Under the pieces are notes generated by a model, which had not been told where the DNA came from, searched no databases, and worked only from the letters and a program-made list of their open reading frames with translations. The translations under genes were made by a program, and so were the position numbers. From NCBI GenBank assembly GCA_964581115.1, contig CAZOMY010000007.1, forward strand, positions 1 through 64,000: a stretch of 64,000 bases of DNA. Direction: 5' to 3'. How positions within the stretch are numbered: the first letter of the stretch is position 1; the number at the start of each line of letters is the position of its first letter. Below, piece after piece: positions 51,190 through 59,088 of the stretch. The DNA comes from 2-02-FULL-55-14 sp964581115. GTDB taxonomy: Bacteria > Bacteroidota > Ignavibacteria > UBA10030.

Positions 51190-53861
51190 CAGCCCTCGAC
51201 CGGCATGGTGGCGAAGAGGTGTTCGAGCGCCGCCCGCAGAGCGTAGGTCGTATCGAGCGAGACAGCGGCCGCGACCACGATCAACAAGCCGACGACGATA
51301 GCGATGGCGTAGGTGCGGGCCGGCGTGATGTCGAAGACTACGGACATGGCCTTCAGGACGCGAAGACCCGCCCACCCCGCCACCAGCGCAACGATGAAGA
51401 AGACCGGGACGACGAAGACATCATTCTCCATAATCTTGAAGAGGCTCATGCCGACCGGGCTCAGCATGACGAGCGGCAGCGAACCCCAGACGGTCAGCAG
51501 CCAGGCCCGTCCGACGGGGATGCGGACGCGAGCGATCCATGCAATGAGACGGATCAGCAGCGTCAAAAGACCATACAGCACAAGGACAACAACCGTCAGC
51601 AACGCGATGCCGCGCACCGGCTCCCATGCCGCGGCCGCGATCTGTTCCTTGAGCAGGTCCGAGACGACGATGGCGGTGAGCAGCCGGTCAGCGAAGGGGT
51701 CGGTACGGTAGTGATACAGCAGTCCTGACAGCACCACAGCAACCGTGGATGAGAGACAGAGGGCCAGGACCGCCGAGGCCATGAGCGGCACGTCGCGCCG
51801 GTCGCGGAGGTCGGCGAAGAAATTGTACGAGCGCAGGAACGACCGCTTCACCGCTTCGGCGAACCGACGGTTGTAGGAATACTGGTAGCCGAGCAGAATG
51901 ATGATGAACAGTCCTGTCAGGACGTGCGCCGCCGGAAACGCCGGCCGGTACGAGCCCGCAGGGATCGCAGGGAATTTCACGTCCTGATACTGGGCGCGAA
52001 CGACGTCAAACGCCAGGCGACGCTCTCGGCCTGCGCTGGCAAGACCGTAGGGATGGAGCGTCCTGTCTCCCGACGGAACGGTCAGGACAGGCCGGTCGCC
52101 CCGCCAGTCGGTGAACGCGGCCACGAAGCCCCCCGCAACGCCGGCGTCCTTCACGGCCGCTATGTGCTGGAGGTAGTAGCGCGCCTGGTATTCCTGCGAC
52201 CGATGGTCGCGGTAGCCGCTCCGGTTGTGGTGGTCGACCGGAACGCCGTACGACAGCACCAGTAGAGGACGATCGGCATACCGTATCTTGAGTTCCTGCA
52301 ACGATGCCCGGAAGCCGCGCAGGTCGCCGCCCGTGAGATGGACCGCAGCGAGGTCCGTGACCGAAGCGATGCCGTCTGCGTCGGTCGGAGCGATTCCCGC
52401 GTAGACGGGACGAGCGTCGATGGAGCGCACGATCGAGGCCATGTCTTTGACGAAGGCCACGGTCCGCTCGTCCGAGGCCGCCAGACGGTCTCCAAGACCC
52501 CATGCCAGCACGGCAGGATTGGCTGCATCGCGATCCACCATTTCGCGCACCATCGGCTCGGCCACGGCGCGGAATCCCTCTCCTTCGAGCACAGCGCCCG
52601 GAACGTTCCACACCGGCAGCTCGACGAGGGCGTACAATCCGTAGCGGGCGCAGAGGTTGAGCAGGTACGGGTGCGGCGGGTGGTAGGCGAACCGCACCGC
52701 ATTGGCGCCGAGCGACTTGATCATCGCCATGTCCCGGTCCATTTGCTCGTAGGTCAGCGATGCTCCATGCTCGGGATCATCCTCGCGCCACGTCACCCCT
52801 TGGAGCCGAAGGCGAACGCCGTTTTCATAGAACTGTCCCTTTCGCTTCGTGATGGTCGGGAATCCGACGACCCGAAGCGTCTGGTCGATGATCGTGCGTT
52901 GACGGGCCTCCTGCTGGTAGACCGTCGTACGAAGGACATAGAGATCGGGCTGGTCAACTCGCCAGCCTCGTGCGTTGGAGACAACCAGGGTGCTCTGGAC
53001 CTCGAGGTCCTTCATCGGTTCGAGGGTGAGCACCTGAGGCGCCGATTGTGCAACGACCGCTTCGGTCGCCCGGTCGACAAGCTCAACGCCAAACAGATAC
53101 GCATGACGCTCGACCGCGGAGGTCGCGGTGTCGTTGGACAGACCTTCGAACCCCCGGTTCGCAATGAGCGTACGGATGGCCACCCGTCCTTCACGCGTCT
53201 CGGAGTTGAACGACAACCGGGGAGACGAATGGTCGATCCAGAGTCGCGGTGTGCCGAGCAGGAAGAGTCCGCGAGTGATGCCGCCGTACGTTCTCCATCC
53301 CTCCGACGTCATCCGGGTCGGCACGCTCGTCCGGGCGGAGAGCTGGTTGTGCACGACGATCTGGATCGCGTTCTCGCTTCCGGCCGCGACCGCGTTGTCA
53401 GGTATCTCGAACTGGACCGTGGTATATCCGCCGATGTGCCGGCCGATATAGATATCGTTGATGGTGACCTCGGCGTCGTAGTTGATGCCGTATGCCACGA
53501 ATGTGAATGCCTTCTCGGCGACCTGTTTCTCGGTCAGGGTGAACGTACGGCGGAACGTGAAGGTGCCGACCTCGTCGATCGACGACGGGACGGCGATCTC
53601 CTGCCATTCCACTCCGTCCGTTGAGACGGTCCACGCGCCGGACAGGTCGATCTTGGTGCGCGACGGGGAATCGGGATGCAGGTCAACGTCGAGGCCGGTG
53701 CGCAGTGGCTGGCCGTTGCTCAGAACCTTGATCTGACCGATGAGCGGATTGACGAAAGCGAGAAGCGCCGCAACGAGAGGAATGATAAGACGAGGATATT
53801 GCGGAGGAATCGCCAATTTCGGACCGAAAATGTGCGAAAAATGGCAGGTTTTCTCGTTCAC
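51189..53861 (-). CDS. GH2-fold membrane protein lacking both catalytic glutamates
   Basis: About 890 residues. An export signal (RLIIPLVAALLAFVNPLIGQ) precedes a sugar-binding, Ig-like and TIM-barrel architecture typical of glycoside hydrolase family 2 (NDIYIGRHIGGYTTVQFEI; NGVRLRLQGVTWREDD). In family members the acid/base sits in a W-S-L-G-N-E motif; here it is WGLGDRL, with Arg at the Glu position. The nucleophile Glu of the usual I-S/T-E-Y-G is missing in LVLSYGVPVD. The C-terminal 250 residues contain about six membrane segments resembling a Yip1-like domain. Likely a non-catalytic carbohydrate sensor or scaffold. The start is uncertain: GTG 53861 is used, TTG 53816 would give a shorter classic signal peptide. 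Upstream of smc and probably in one operon with it. Confidence 0.8.
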   Translation of the reverse strand: MNEKTCHFSHIFGPKLAIPPQYPRLIIPLVAALLAFVNPLIGQIKVLSNGQPLRTGLDVDLHPDSPSRTKIDLSGAWTVSTDGVEWQEIAVPSSIDEVGTFTFRRTFTLTEKQVAEKAFTFVAYGINYDAEVTINDIYIGRHIGGYTTVQFEIPDNAVAAGSENAIQIVVHNQLSARTSVPTRMTSEGWRTYGGITRGLFLLGTPRLWIDHSSPRLSFNSETREGRVAIRTLIANRGFEGLSNDTATSAVERHAYLFGVELVDRATEAVVAQSAPQVLTLEPMKDLEVQSTLVVSNARGWRVDQPDLYVLRTTVYQQEARQRTIIDQTLRVVGFPTITKRKGQFYENGVRLRLQGVTWREDDPEHGASLTYEQMDRDMAMIKSLGANAVRFAYHPPHPYLLNLCARYGLYALVELPVWNVPGAVLEGEGFRAVAEPMVREMVDRDAANPAVLAWGLGDRLAASDERTVAFVKDMASIVRSIDARPVYAGIAPTDADGIASVTDLAAVHLTGGDLRGFRASLQELKIRYADRPLLVLSYGVPVDHHNRSGYRDHRSQEYQARYYLQHIAAVKDAGVAGGFVAAFTDWRGDRPVLTVPSGDRTLHPYGLASAGRERRLAFDVVRAQYQDVKFPAIPAGSYRPAFPAAHVLTGLFIIILLGYQYSYNRRFAEAVKRSFLRSYNFFADLRDRRDVPLMASAVLALCLSSTVAVVLSGLLYHYRTDPFADRLLTAIVVSDLLKEQIAAAAWEPVRGIALLTVVVLVLYGLLTLLIRLIAWIARVRIPVGRAWLLTVWGSLPLVMLSPVGMSLFKIMENDVFVVPVFFIVALVAGWAGLRVLKAMSVVFDITPARTYAIAIVVGLLIVVAAAVSLDTTYALRAALEHLFATMPVEG

Positions 53862-53948
53862 TGGGCGAGAATCTGCGAAATTATAGCAATATACCACCAA
53901 AACGAGGGGAATGCAAAGGAATTCTGCTCATTCGCATCAAAAAGAAAA

Positions 53949-53981
53949 CCCGTAAGCGCTTGGAGAGTATGCGCTTACGGG
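53949..53981 (-). terminator. Rho-independent terminator of tpiA
   Basis: Perfect 11-bp stem CCCGTAAGCGC / GCGCTTACGGG with an 11-base loop, then TTTTCTTTTT on the minus strand; 70 bases past the tpiA stop. Confidence 0.92.
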
Positions 53982-54050
53982 TATGGCCTGATAAGTGTGG
54001 GATCAGGCGGTCGGAGAAGGCAGCACCTGAACCGGCCTCGTCAAAGCCGA

Positions 54051-54815
54051 TCAGGGTGCAACGCCTGCCCTGATGATGGGTATGAAGGTCTCCACTTTGA
54101 GGCACGCTCCGCCGACGAGCGCGCCGTCGACATCGGGCTGACCAAGCAGCTCGACCGCGTTCTCCGGCTTAACGCTTCCACCGTATTGGATCACGACGCG
54201 CGCAGCCGTATCAGCCGAATAGAGGGACGTGACGAGTTGCCGGATCATGGCGTGCACCGATTGTGCTTGGTCGGGCGTCGCGGTCTTGCCGGTGCCGATC
54301 GCCCAGACCGGTTCGTAGGCGATCACGACCCTTGACGCATCCTCCGGCGACACGTCCTTGAACAGCGCCTTCACGTGCGTGGACACCACATGTTCGGTCA
54401 CGCCCTTCTCGCGTTCGTCGAGCGTCTCTCCGACGCATGCGATCGGGATCAATCCTGAAGCGAGTGCCTTCCGCACCTTTCGGTTGACGCCGTCGTTCGT
54501 TTCGCCGAAGTACTGCCGGCGCTCTGAGTGTCCGACGATGACGTAGGTGCAACCGACGGACTTCAGCATCTTCGGTGCGATCTCACCCGTAAAGGCCCCT
54601 TCGTCTTCGGGCGACATGTTCTGCGCCCCCAGGGCGACGGGCGTCCCCGTGAGGAGCGGCTGCGCAACGGCGAGCGAGGTAAACGGTGGACAGACGACGA
54701 CCTTCACGTTCTTGAGCTCGAATGACAACGCCTTCGTCAACGACGTAAGGAACACGGTCGTCTCGTGGGCGTCCTTGAACATCTTCCAGTTGCCGGCAAT
54801 TACGGTGGGTCTCAT
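54051..54815 (-). CDS. tpiA: Triosephosphate isomerase
   Basis: A 254-residue glycolytic enzyme. The start is PTVIAGNWKMFK (Asn and Lys of the active site). YVIVGHSERRQYFGE has the catalytic His. VIAYEPVWAIGTGKTATPDQAQ has the catalytic Glu and mobile loop, and VIQYGGSVKPENAVEL binds phosphate. Full length. Single gene, with element 3 upstream and a strong terminator. Confidence 0.97.
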   Translation of the reverse strand: MRPTVIAGNWKMFKDAHETTVFLTSLTKALSFELKNVKVVVCPPFTSLAVAQPLLTGTPVALGAQNMSPEDEGAFTGEIAPKMLKSVGCTYVIVGHSERRQYFGETNDGVNRKVRKALASGLIPIACVGETLDEREKGVTEHVVSTHVKALFKDVSPEDASRVVIAYEPVWAIGTGKTATPDQAQSVHAMIRQLVTSLYSADTAARVVIQYGGSVKPENAVELLGQPDVDGALVGGACLKVETFIPIIRAGVAP

Positions 54816-54841
54816 ACGATCTCAGTCGATAACCGATGGCC

Positions 54842-55404
54842 GTAGTGAAGTAGTAAGGTAGTGGGGAATTGACTTCGTTGAGCACCGGGCAGTCGTTCAC
54901 GTCGGTGATGCTCGATGCGCTCGATGGTGCTTCTGCAACCCGTACAACATTGCGACAATCCTGTCCGCATTCTCGCGAAGTGTCTGCAACTCTGATCCAC
55001 CGCAAAGCCCGTTCTCTTCGGCGATGTCACAGCACGCCTTGCACTCGAATCCGGACCTGAGTGCATATCCAAGAGAACGCGAGAATTCGGCATTGCTGTT
55101 GCATCCCGCCCCCTCGGCGATGTTCAGCACTATCGAATCTGCCGCGCGAGTCCACTGGTCGCCAAGGATGACGCGTTCCTCACGCGGAAGACCTCTCGTC
55201 ATCTGCCGTACGTTCACGGTTAATCGCAACGCCAGCTTGTACACTTCAAGATCCGTGTACTTGTGCATATCCCCCCTCCCTGAACAAATGAGTCCTGCCG
55301 GCAATGAGGTCGGTCGTCATCAACACGTAGACCGCTCAACCGCACAACCTCAATACCGCATTACTTCAATACCTCAATACCGCATTACCTCACTACCCCA
55401 TACC
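54842..55404. mobile_element. Inverted word-array element 3 enclosing a four-helix-bundle gene
   Basis: Left arm 54842-54868 (GTAGTGAAGTAGTAAGGTAG). Right arm 55342-55404; its reverse complement reads GTAGTGAGGTAATGCGGTAT and continues with GGTATTGAGG words. The only gene inside is 54897-55268. The right arm ends directly at the gatB stop codon (55405). Third instance of the layout, with its own word. Confidence 0.55.
54897..55268 (-). CDS. Four-helix-bundle protein (S23/IVP-like), copy 3
   Basis: A 123-residue helical protein of the S23/IVP family. MHKYTDLEVYKLALRLTVNV is the family start, and RAADSIVLNIAEGAGCNSNAEF the signature. The start is set by an AGGGGGG ribosome site 4 bases upstream of the ATG. 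Divergent from copies 1 and 2. Framed by its own mirrored word arrays between gatB and tpiA. Confidence 0.9.
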   Translation of the reverse strand: MHKYTDLEVYKLALRLTVNVRQMTRGLPREERVILGDQWTRAADSIVLNIAEGAGCNSNAEFSRSLGYALRSGFECKACCDIAEENGLCGGSELQTLRENADRIVAMLYGLQKHHRAHRASPT

Positions 55405-56859
55405 TTATCCCAACTTCTTCCTCAACACCTCATTCACGACCTTCGGATTCGCCTTTCCCTTCATCCGCTTCATCACCTCCCCCACGAAGAAGCCGAAGAC
55501 CTGCTGCTTCCCGCCGCGGTATTTTTCGACCTCGGCCTGGTTCGCGGCCAGGATCTCGTCGACCGTCGATTCGATCGCTCCGACGTCAGAGATCTGCACC
55601 AACCCTTTTCGCTTGATGACGGCATCGGGGTCTTCATTCGCGGAGAGCATCTCTTCAAACACGTCCTTGCCGATCTTGCCGCTGATCGTTCCATCGACGA
55701 TGAGGTTGATCATCGAGGCCAGGCGCTTTGGCGTGACCGCCAGCTCGGCCGGTTCAACCTGCCGTTCGTTCACAACGCGCAGCACGTCCGTCATCGTCCA
55801 GTTGCTGGCCAGCTTGACCGTTTCGTCGTTCTTCCTCGTCAATCCCTCCACGACCGCCTCGAAGTAATCGGCCAGCGGTTTCTCCGCCGTCAGGATGTCG
55901 GCGTCGTACTTGGGCAGATGAAACGCTGAGACATACCGGTCACGCCGTGCCTCGGGGAACTCCGGCAGCGACGACTCCGCCCGGCCGATCCACGCCTCGT
56001 CGACAACGACCGGCACCAGGTCGGGCTCGGGGAAGTAGCGATAGTCGTGCGCCTCTTCTTTGGAGCGCATCGGCACGGCGATCCCTTGCGCCGAATCCCA
56101 GAGCATCGTCTCTTGCACGACCCGTCCGCCCGACTCCAGCACCTCGATCTGGCGGTTGATCTCGAACTCGATCGCACGTTCGACGAACCGGAAGGAGTTC
56201 ATGTTCTTCACTTCCGTCTTCGTCCCGAACTCCTGCGAACCGACCTTTCGCACCGAGACGTTCGCGTCGCACCGCAGACTCCCCTCTTCCATATTGCCGT
56301 CGCAGATGCCGAGATATGTCACGATCTGGCGGATGGTCTGAAGGTACTTCGAGGCCTCGGCCGGAGTGCGGATATCGGGCTCGCTGACGATCTCGATGAG
56401 CGGCACGCCGCAGCGGTTCAGGTCGACGAGGGAATCGATGTCGAGATCGTGGATCGACTTCCCCGCGTCCTCTTCCATGTGGATGCGGGTGATCCCGACG
56501 CGACGCCGAGAACCGTCGGGCATCTCGAATTCCACCCATCCCTTCGAGCAGATGGGCTCGTCGAATTGCGAGATCTGGTAGCCCTTGGGAAGGTCGGGGT
56601 AGAAATAGTTCTTGCGGGCGAACGTCGAGCGGGGCCGGATGGAGCAATGCGTCGCCAATCCCATCAGGAGCGTGAACTCGACGACCTGTTGATTAAGGAC
56701 GGGCAGGACACCGGGCATGCCGAGACAGACCGGGCAGACGTTGCTGTTCGGACTGTCGCCAAAGCGCGTCGAGCATCCGCAGAAGGCCTTGGAAGCCGTC
56801 TTCAGCTGCGCGTGGACTTCAAGCCCGATGACGGGCTCGTAGGCAGGATTCCAAGGCAT
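55405..56859 (-). CDS. gatB: Asp-tRNA(Asn)/Glu-tRNA(Gln) amidotransferase subunit B
   Basis: A 484-residue subunit of the GatCAB complex that converts misacylated Glu-tRNA(Gln) or Asp-tRNA(Asn). Conserved VIGLEVHAQLKTASKAFCGC, FARKNYFYPDLPKGYQISQFD, GSLRCDANVSVR, EVKNMNSFRFVERAIEFE and the C-terminal YqeY-like tail are present. Full length. gatA and gatC are not in the window. Its stop abuts the right arm of element 3. Confidence 0.97.
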   Translation of the reverse strand: MPWNPAYEPVIGLEVHAQLKTASKAFCGCSTRFGDSPNSNVCPVCLGMPGVLPVLNQQVVEFTLLMGLATHCSIRPRSTFARKNYFYPDLPKGYQISQFDEPICSKGWVEFEMPDGSRRRVGITRIHMEEDAGKSIHDLDIDSLVDLNRCGVPLIEIVSEPDIRTPAEASKYLQTIRQIVTYLGICDGNMEEGSLRCDANVSVRKVGSQEFGTKTEVKNMNSFRFVERAIEFEINRQIEVLESGGRVVQETMLWDSAQGIAVPMRSKEEAHDYRYFPEPDLVPVVVDEAWIGRAESSLPEFPEARRDRYVSAFHLPKYDADILTAEKPLADYFEAVVEGLTRKNDETVKLASNWTMTDVLRVVNERQVEPAELAVTPKRLASMINLIVDGTISGKIGKDVFEEMLSANEDPDAVIKRKGLVQISDVGAIESTVDEILAANQAEVEKYRGGKQQVFGFFVGEVMKRMKGKANPKVVNEVLRKKLG

Positions 56860-56912
56860 GAGTGGCTTGAGCGACTTTGTGAATTCTTAGGGATCGCAGA
56901 GAAGACCATGTG

Positions 56913-57021
56913 AAGTAAGCAGTAAGCAGGTACAATCAAGTCAAGGTCAGGTTAAGATCGTTGATACTTGGTTTCAGCCTGAATCGGACCTGCCTGGTCG
57001 TGCATACTGCCTACTGTACTT
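56913..57021. repeat. Mirror-image GTAAGCAG word element, sister A
   Basis: Left arm AAGTAAGCAGTAAGCAGGTA (56913-56932); the right arm 57001-57021 reversed reads AAGTACAGTAGGCAGTATGCA. It ends 3 bases before the sucC stop. Shares its word with the block at 58976-59078, about 2 kb away. Confidence 0.68.
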
Positions 57022-57023
57022 TT

Positions 57024-58187
57024 TCAAGCCGCGATCGCTTGCGTCACCTTCTGCGCCGCCTCTTTCAGACTGCCGGCGACAAGGAAGCTGAGGCCGGAGT
57101 TCTTCAGGATGTCGGCAGCCAGGTCGGCATTGGTGCCCGCCAGCCGCACAACGATCGGCACCTTGACGTGTACGTTCTTTGCCGCCTCCACGACGCCTGT
57201 TGCGACCCGATCGCATCGGACGATACCGCCGAAGATGTTGATGAGGATCGCCTTGACATGCGGATCCTTCAGAATGATCTTGAACCCCGCTTCGACCGTC
57301 TTGGCGTTCGCTCCGCCGCCGACGTCGAGGAAGTTCGCGGGCATGCCCCCCGCCAGCTTGATGATGTCCATCGTTCCCATGGCGAGGCCGGCGCCGTTCA
57401 CCATGCAGCCGACGTTGCCGTCGAGCTTGATGTAATTCAGGTTCGACGCCGACGCTTCGACCTCGAGCGGGTCCTCTTCGTCCAGATCGCGAAGTTCGGC
57501 AAGCTCAGGGTGACGATAGAGCGCATTGTCGTCGAAGTTGATCTTTGCATCAAGGGCGAGCACATCGCCCTCTTTCGTCACGACCAGCGGATTGATCTCG
57601 GCGAGCGACGCATCGGTCGCATCGTAGGCCCTGGCAAGGGCCAGGAGGAACTTGACGCCGTTCTTGAAGGCGTCTCCCTTGAGGCCGAGGCCGAAACACA
57701 GATTGCGTGCCTGGAAGGCCTGGAGTCCGATCCCGGGAGTGATCGCCTCTTTCAGGATCTTCTCTGGTGTCTCCTCGGCGACCTTTTCGATCTCCATGCC
57801 CCCTTCGGTGGAGACCATCACGACGTTCTGCGATCGGGCCCGGTCGAGCGTGATGCCGACGTAGAGCTCACGGGCGATGTTCATCCCTTGCTCGATCAGC
57901 AGCCGCTTGACGATGCGCCCTTCGGGGCCTGTCTGGTGCGTCACGAGCCGCATGCCCAGGATCTCGCCGGCACGCTGTCGCACTTCGTCGATGCTCCGGG
58001 CAAGTTTGACGCCGCCCCCTTTGCCACGGCCTCCGGCATGGATCTGCGCCTTCACGACCCAGACCTCGCCGCCGACCGACCTCGCCGCCGCGACGGCCTC
58101 GTCGACCGTGAACGCCACCTGCCCTCTCGGGACCGGCACGCCGAACTTCTTGAGAATGTCCTTGCCTTGGTACTCGTGGATCTTCAT
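57024..58187 (-). CDS. sucC: Succinyl-CoA synthetase beta subunit (ADP-forming)
   Basis: A 387-residue ATP-grasp subunit of the citric acid cycle enzyme. MKIHEYQGKDILKKFGVPVPRG starts the protein, chosen over an upstream extension because GGAG precedes this ATG. VVKAQIHAGGRGKGGGVKLA, EINPLVVT and FINIFGG-like LINIFGGIVRCD are conserved. sucD is not adjacent in the window, which is a little unusual. Confidence 0.96.
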   Translation of the reverse strand: MKIHEYQGKDILKKFGVPVPRGQVAFTVDEAVAAARSVGGEVWVVKAQIHAGGRGKGGGVKLARSIDEVRQRAGEILGMRLVTHQTGPEGRIVKRLLIEQGMNIARELYVGITLDRARSQNVVMVSTEGGMEIEKVAEETPEKILKEAITPGIGLQAFQARNLCFGLGLKGDAFKNGVKFLLALARAYDATDASLAEINPLVVTKEGDVLALDAKINFDDNALYRHPELAELRDLDEEDPLEVEASASNLNYIKLDGNVGCMVNGAGLAMGTMDIIKLAGGMPANFLDVGGGANAKTVEAGFKIILKDPHVKAILINIFGGIVRCDRVATGVVEAAKNVHVKVPIVVRLAGTNADLAADILKNSGLSFLVAGSLKEAAQKVTQAIAA

Positions 58188-58489
58188 GTCGTTCTCCGGT
58201 GAACCTGTGAACTCTCGTAACGATGTTGAACCGCCAAAACGGTCAAGAACTTGGATCAAGTCTCCATTGCTCGTTCGCCTTAGATTCCGCCACGGACTCT
58301 CCAGTCACCCGACCTGGTCCCACAAGAGGTCCTCCTCCTCAGACCCGATACTTCAGCCCCGGAATGAATTCCGGGTCAGGTAACAAGGAAATCCTTCGTG
58401 GCGCTTCGGTCTCCTGGAGCAAGACCCTTTGCTTTGCTCTTCTTTTCATCCCCCGCGACCCCCCGATCGGTTGCCGTGGGAGGTCGGCC
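58188..58489. other. Intergenic gap between sucC and the zinc-ribbon gene
   Basis: About 300 bases without a gene. It contains a CCCGGAAT-GA-ATTCCGGG palindrome (58358-58375) about 115 bases past the zinc-ribbon gene's stop, a possible terminator or small repeat, and GAACCGCCAA near 58228, similar to the arm at 42978. Confidence 0.5.
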
Positions 58490-58960
58490 TTAGTCTGCCC
58501 CTCCGCTCCACTCATCGAGGGTCTCGCTTGCGCTCAGGTAATCCTGGACCGGAACAAAGACCTTTGCCGGCTTACGCAGCATGCTTCGGGACATGGACGA
58601 ATCACCGGCCCCATCCCAGATGTAGCCGATCGGAAGGAAGTCGCGCGTCACGACGTTGAAGCCCGCTTCCTCGAGTACCGACTTGGCAAGTTCGGCGTCG
58701 TTGACGTCGGTCGAGGCATAGACCAGCGCCCAATCCTGCTCGACCTCGATATTTCGATGCTCGTCGCAGAACGACCGATCCCCCACATTCTGCACACAGT
58801 CCTTGCAGAGCGGCAACGCGCAGATGATGCACGCCGCGACAGCCGGGCGGCTGCCATGCTTTTCACACGAGACCGACCCTTCAGCCACGAGCAACGCTCC
58901 ACAGGAAGGGCAGTATTCGCTGTCATCGGCAATGACGGTATGGCAATGCGGACAGGTCAA
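58490..58960 (-). CDS. Zinc-ribbon, B-box-like and DUF2007 signalling protein
   Basis: A 156-residue cytosolic protein. Residues 1-25 form a zinc ribbon (CPHC ... CPSC). About 32-68 hold a second Cys/His cluster with C-x2-C and CxxH pairs (CIICALPLCKDCVQ, FCDEH) like a B-box. About 75-150 match DUF2007 (WALVYASTDVNDAELAKSVLEEAGFNVV, then a SMLRKPAKVFVPVQDYLSA stretch). DUF2007 is a GlnB-like fold in proteins thought to signal. Partner unknown. Monocistronic. Confidence 0.8.
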   Translation of the reverse strand: MTCPHCHTVIADDSEYCPSCGALLVAEGSVSCEKHGSRPAVAACIICALPLCKDCVQNVGDRSFCDEHRNIEVEQDWALVYASTDVNDAELAKSVLEEAGFNVVTRDFLPIGYIWDGAGDSSMSRSMLRKPAKVFVPVQDYLSASETLDEWSGGAD

Positions 58961-58975
58961 TAAAGATCCATTGAA

Positions 58976-59078
58976 AGTAAGCAGTAGGCAGGTACATGCA
59001 GATCTTACATCAGGTCGAATGCAGAAATTGATATCGTCCTGCCAATCGCCTGCCCGATCCTGCTTACTGCCTACTCAT
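58976..59078. repeat. Mirror-image GTAAGCAG word element, sister B
   Basis: Left arm AAGTAAGCAGTAGGCAGGTA; the right arm 59056-59078 reversed reads ATGAGTAGGCAGTAAGCAGG. Same words as 56913-57021. It ends 10 bases before the stop of the dehydrogenase gene at 59089. No gene. Confidence 0.68.
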
Positions 59079-59088
59079 CCACGATTTC

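Noticed and set aside
49270..51246. Long plus-strand open frame over smc
   Set aside because: Antisense of the coiled-coil gene; leucine- and arginine-rich shadow with no motif.
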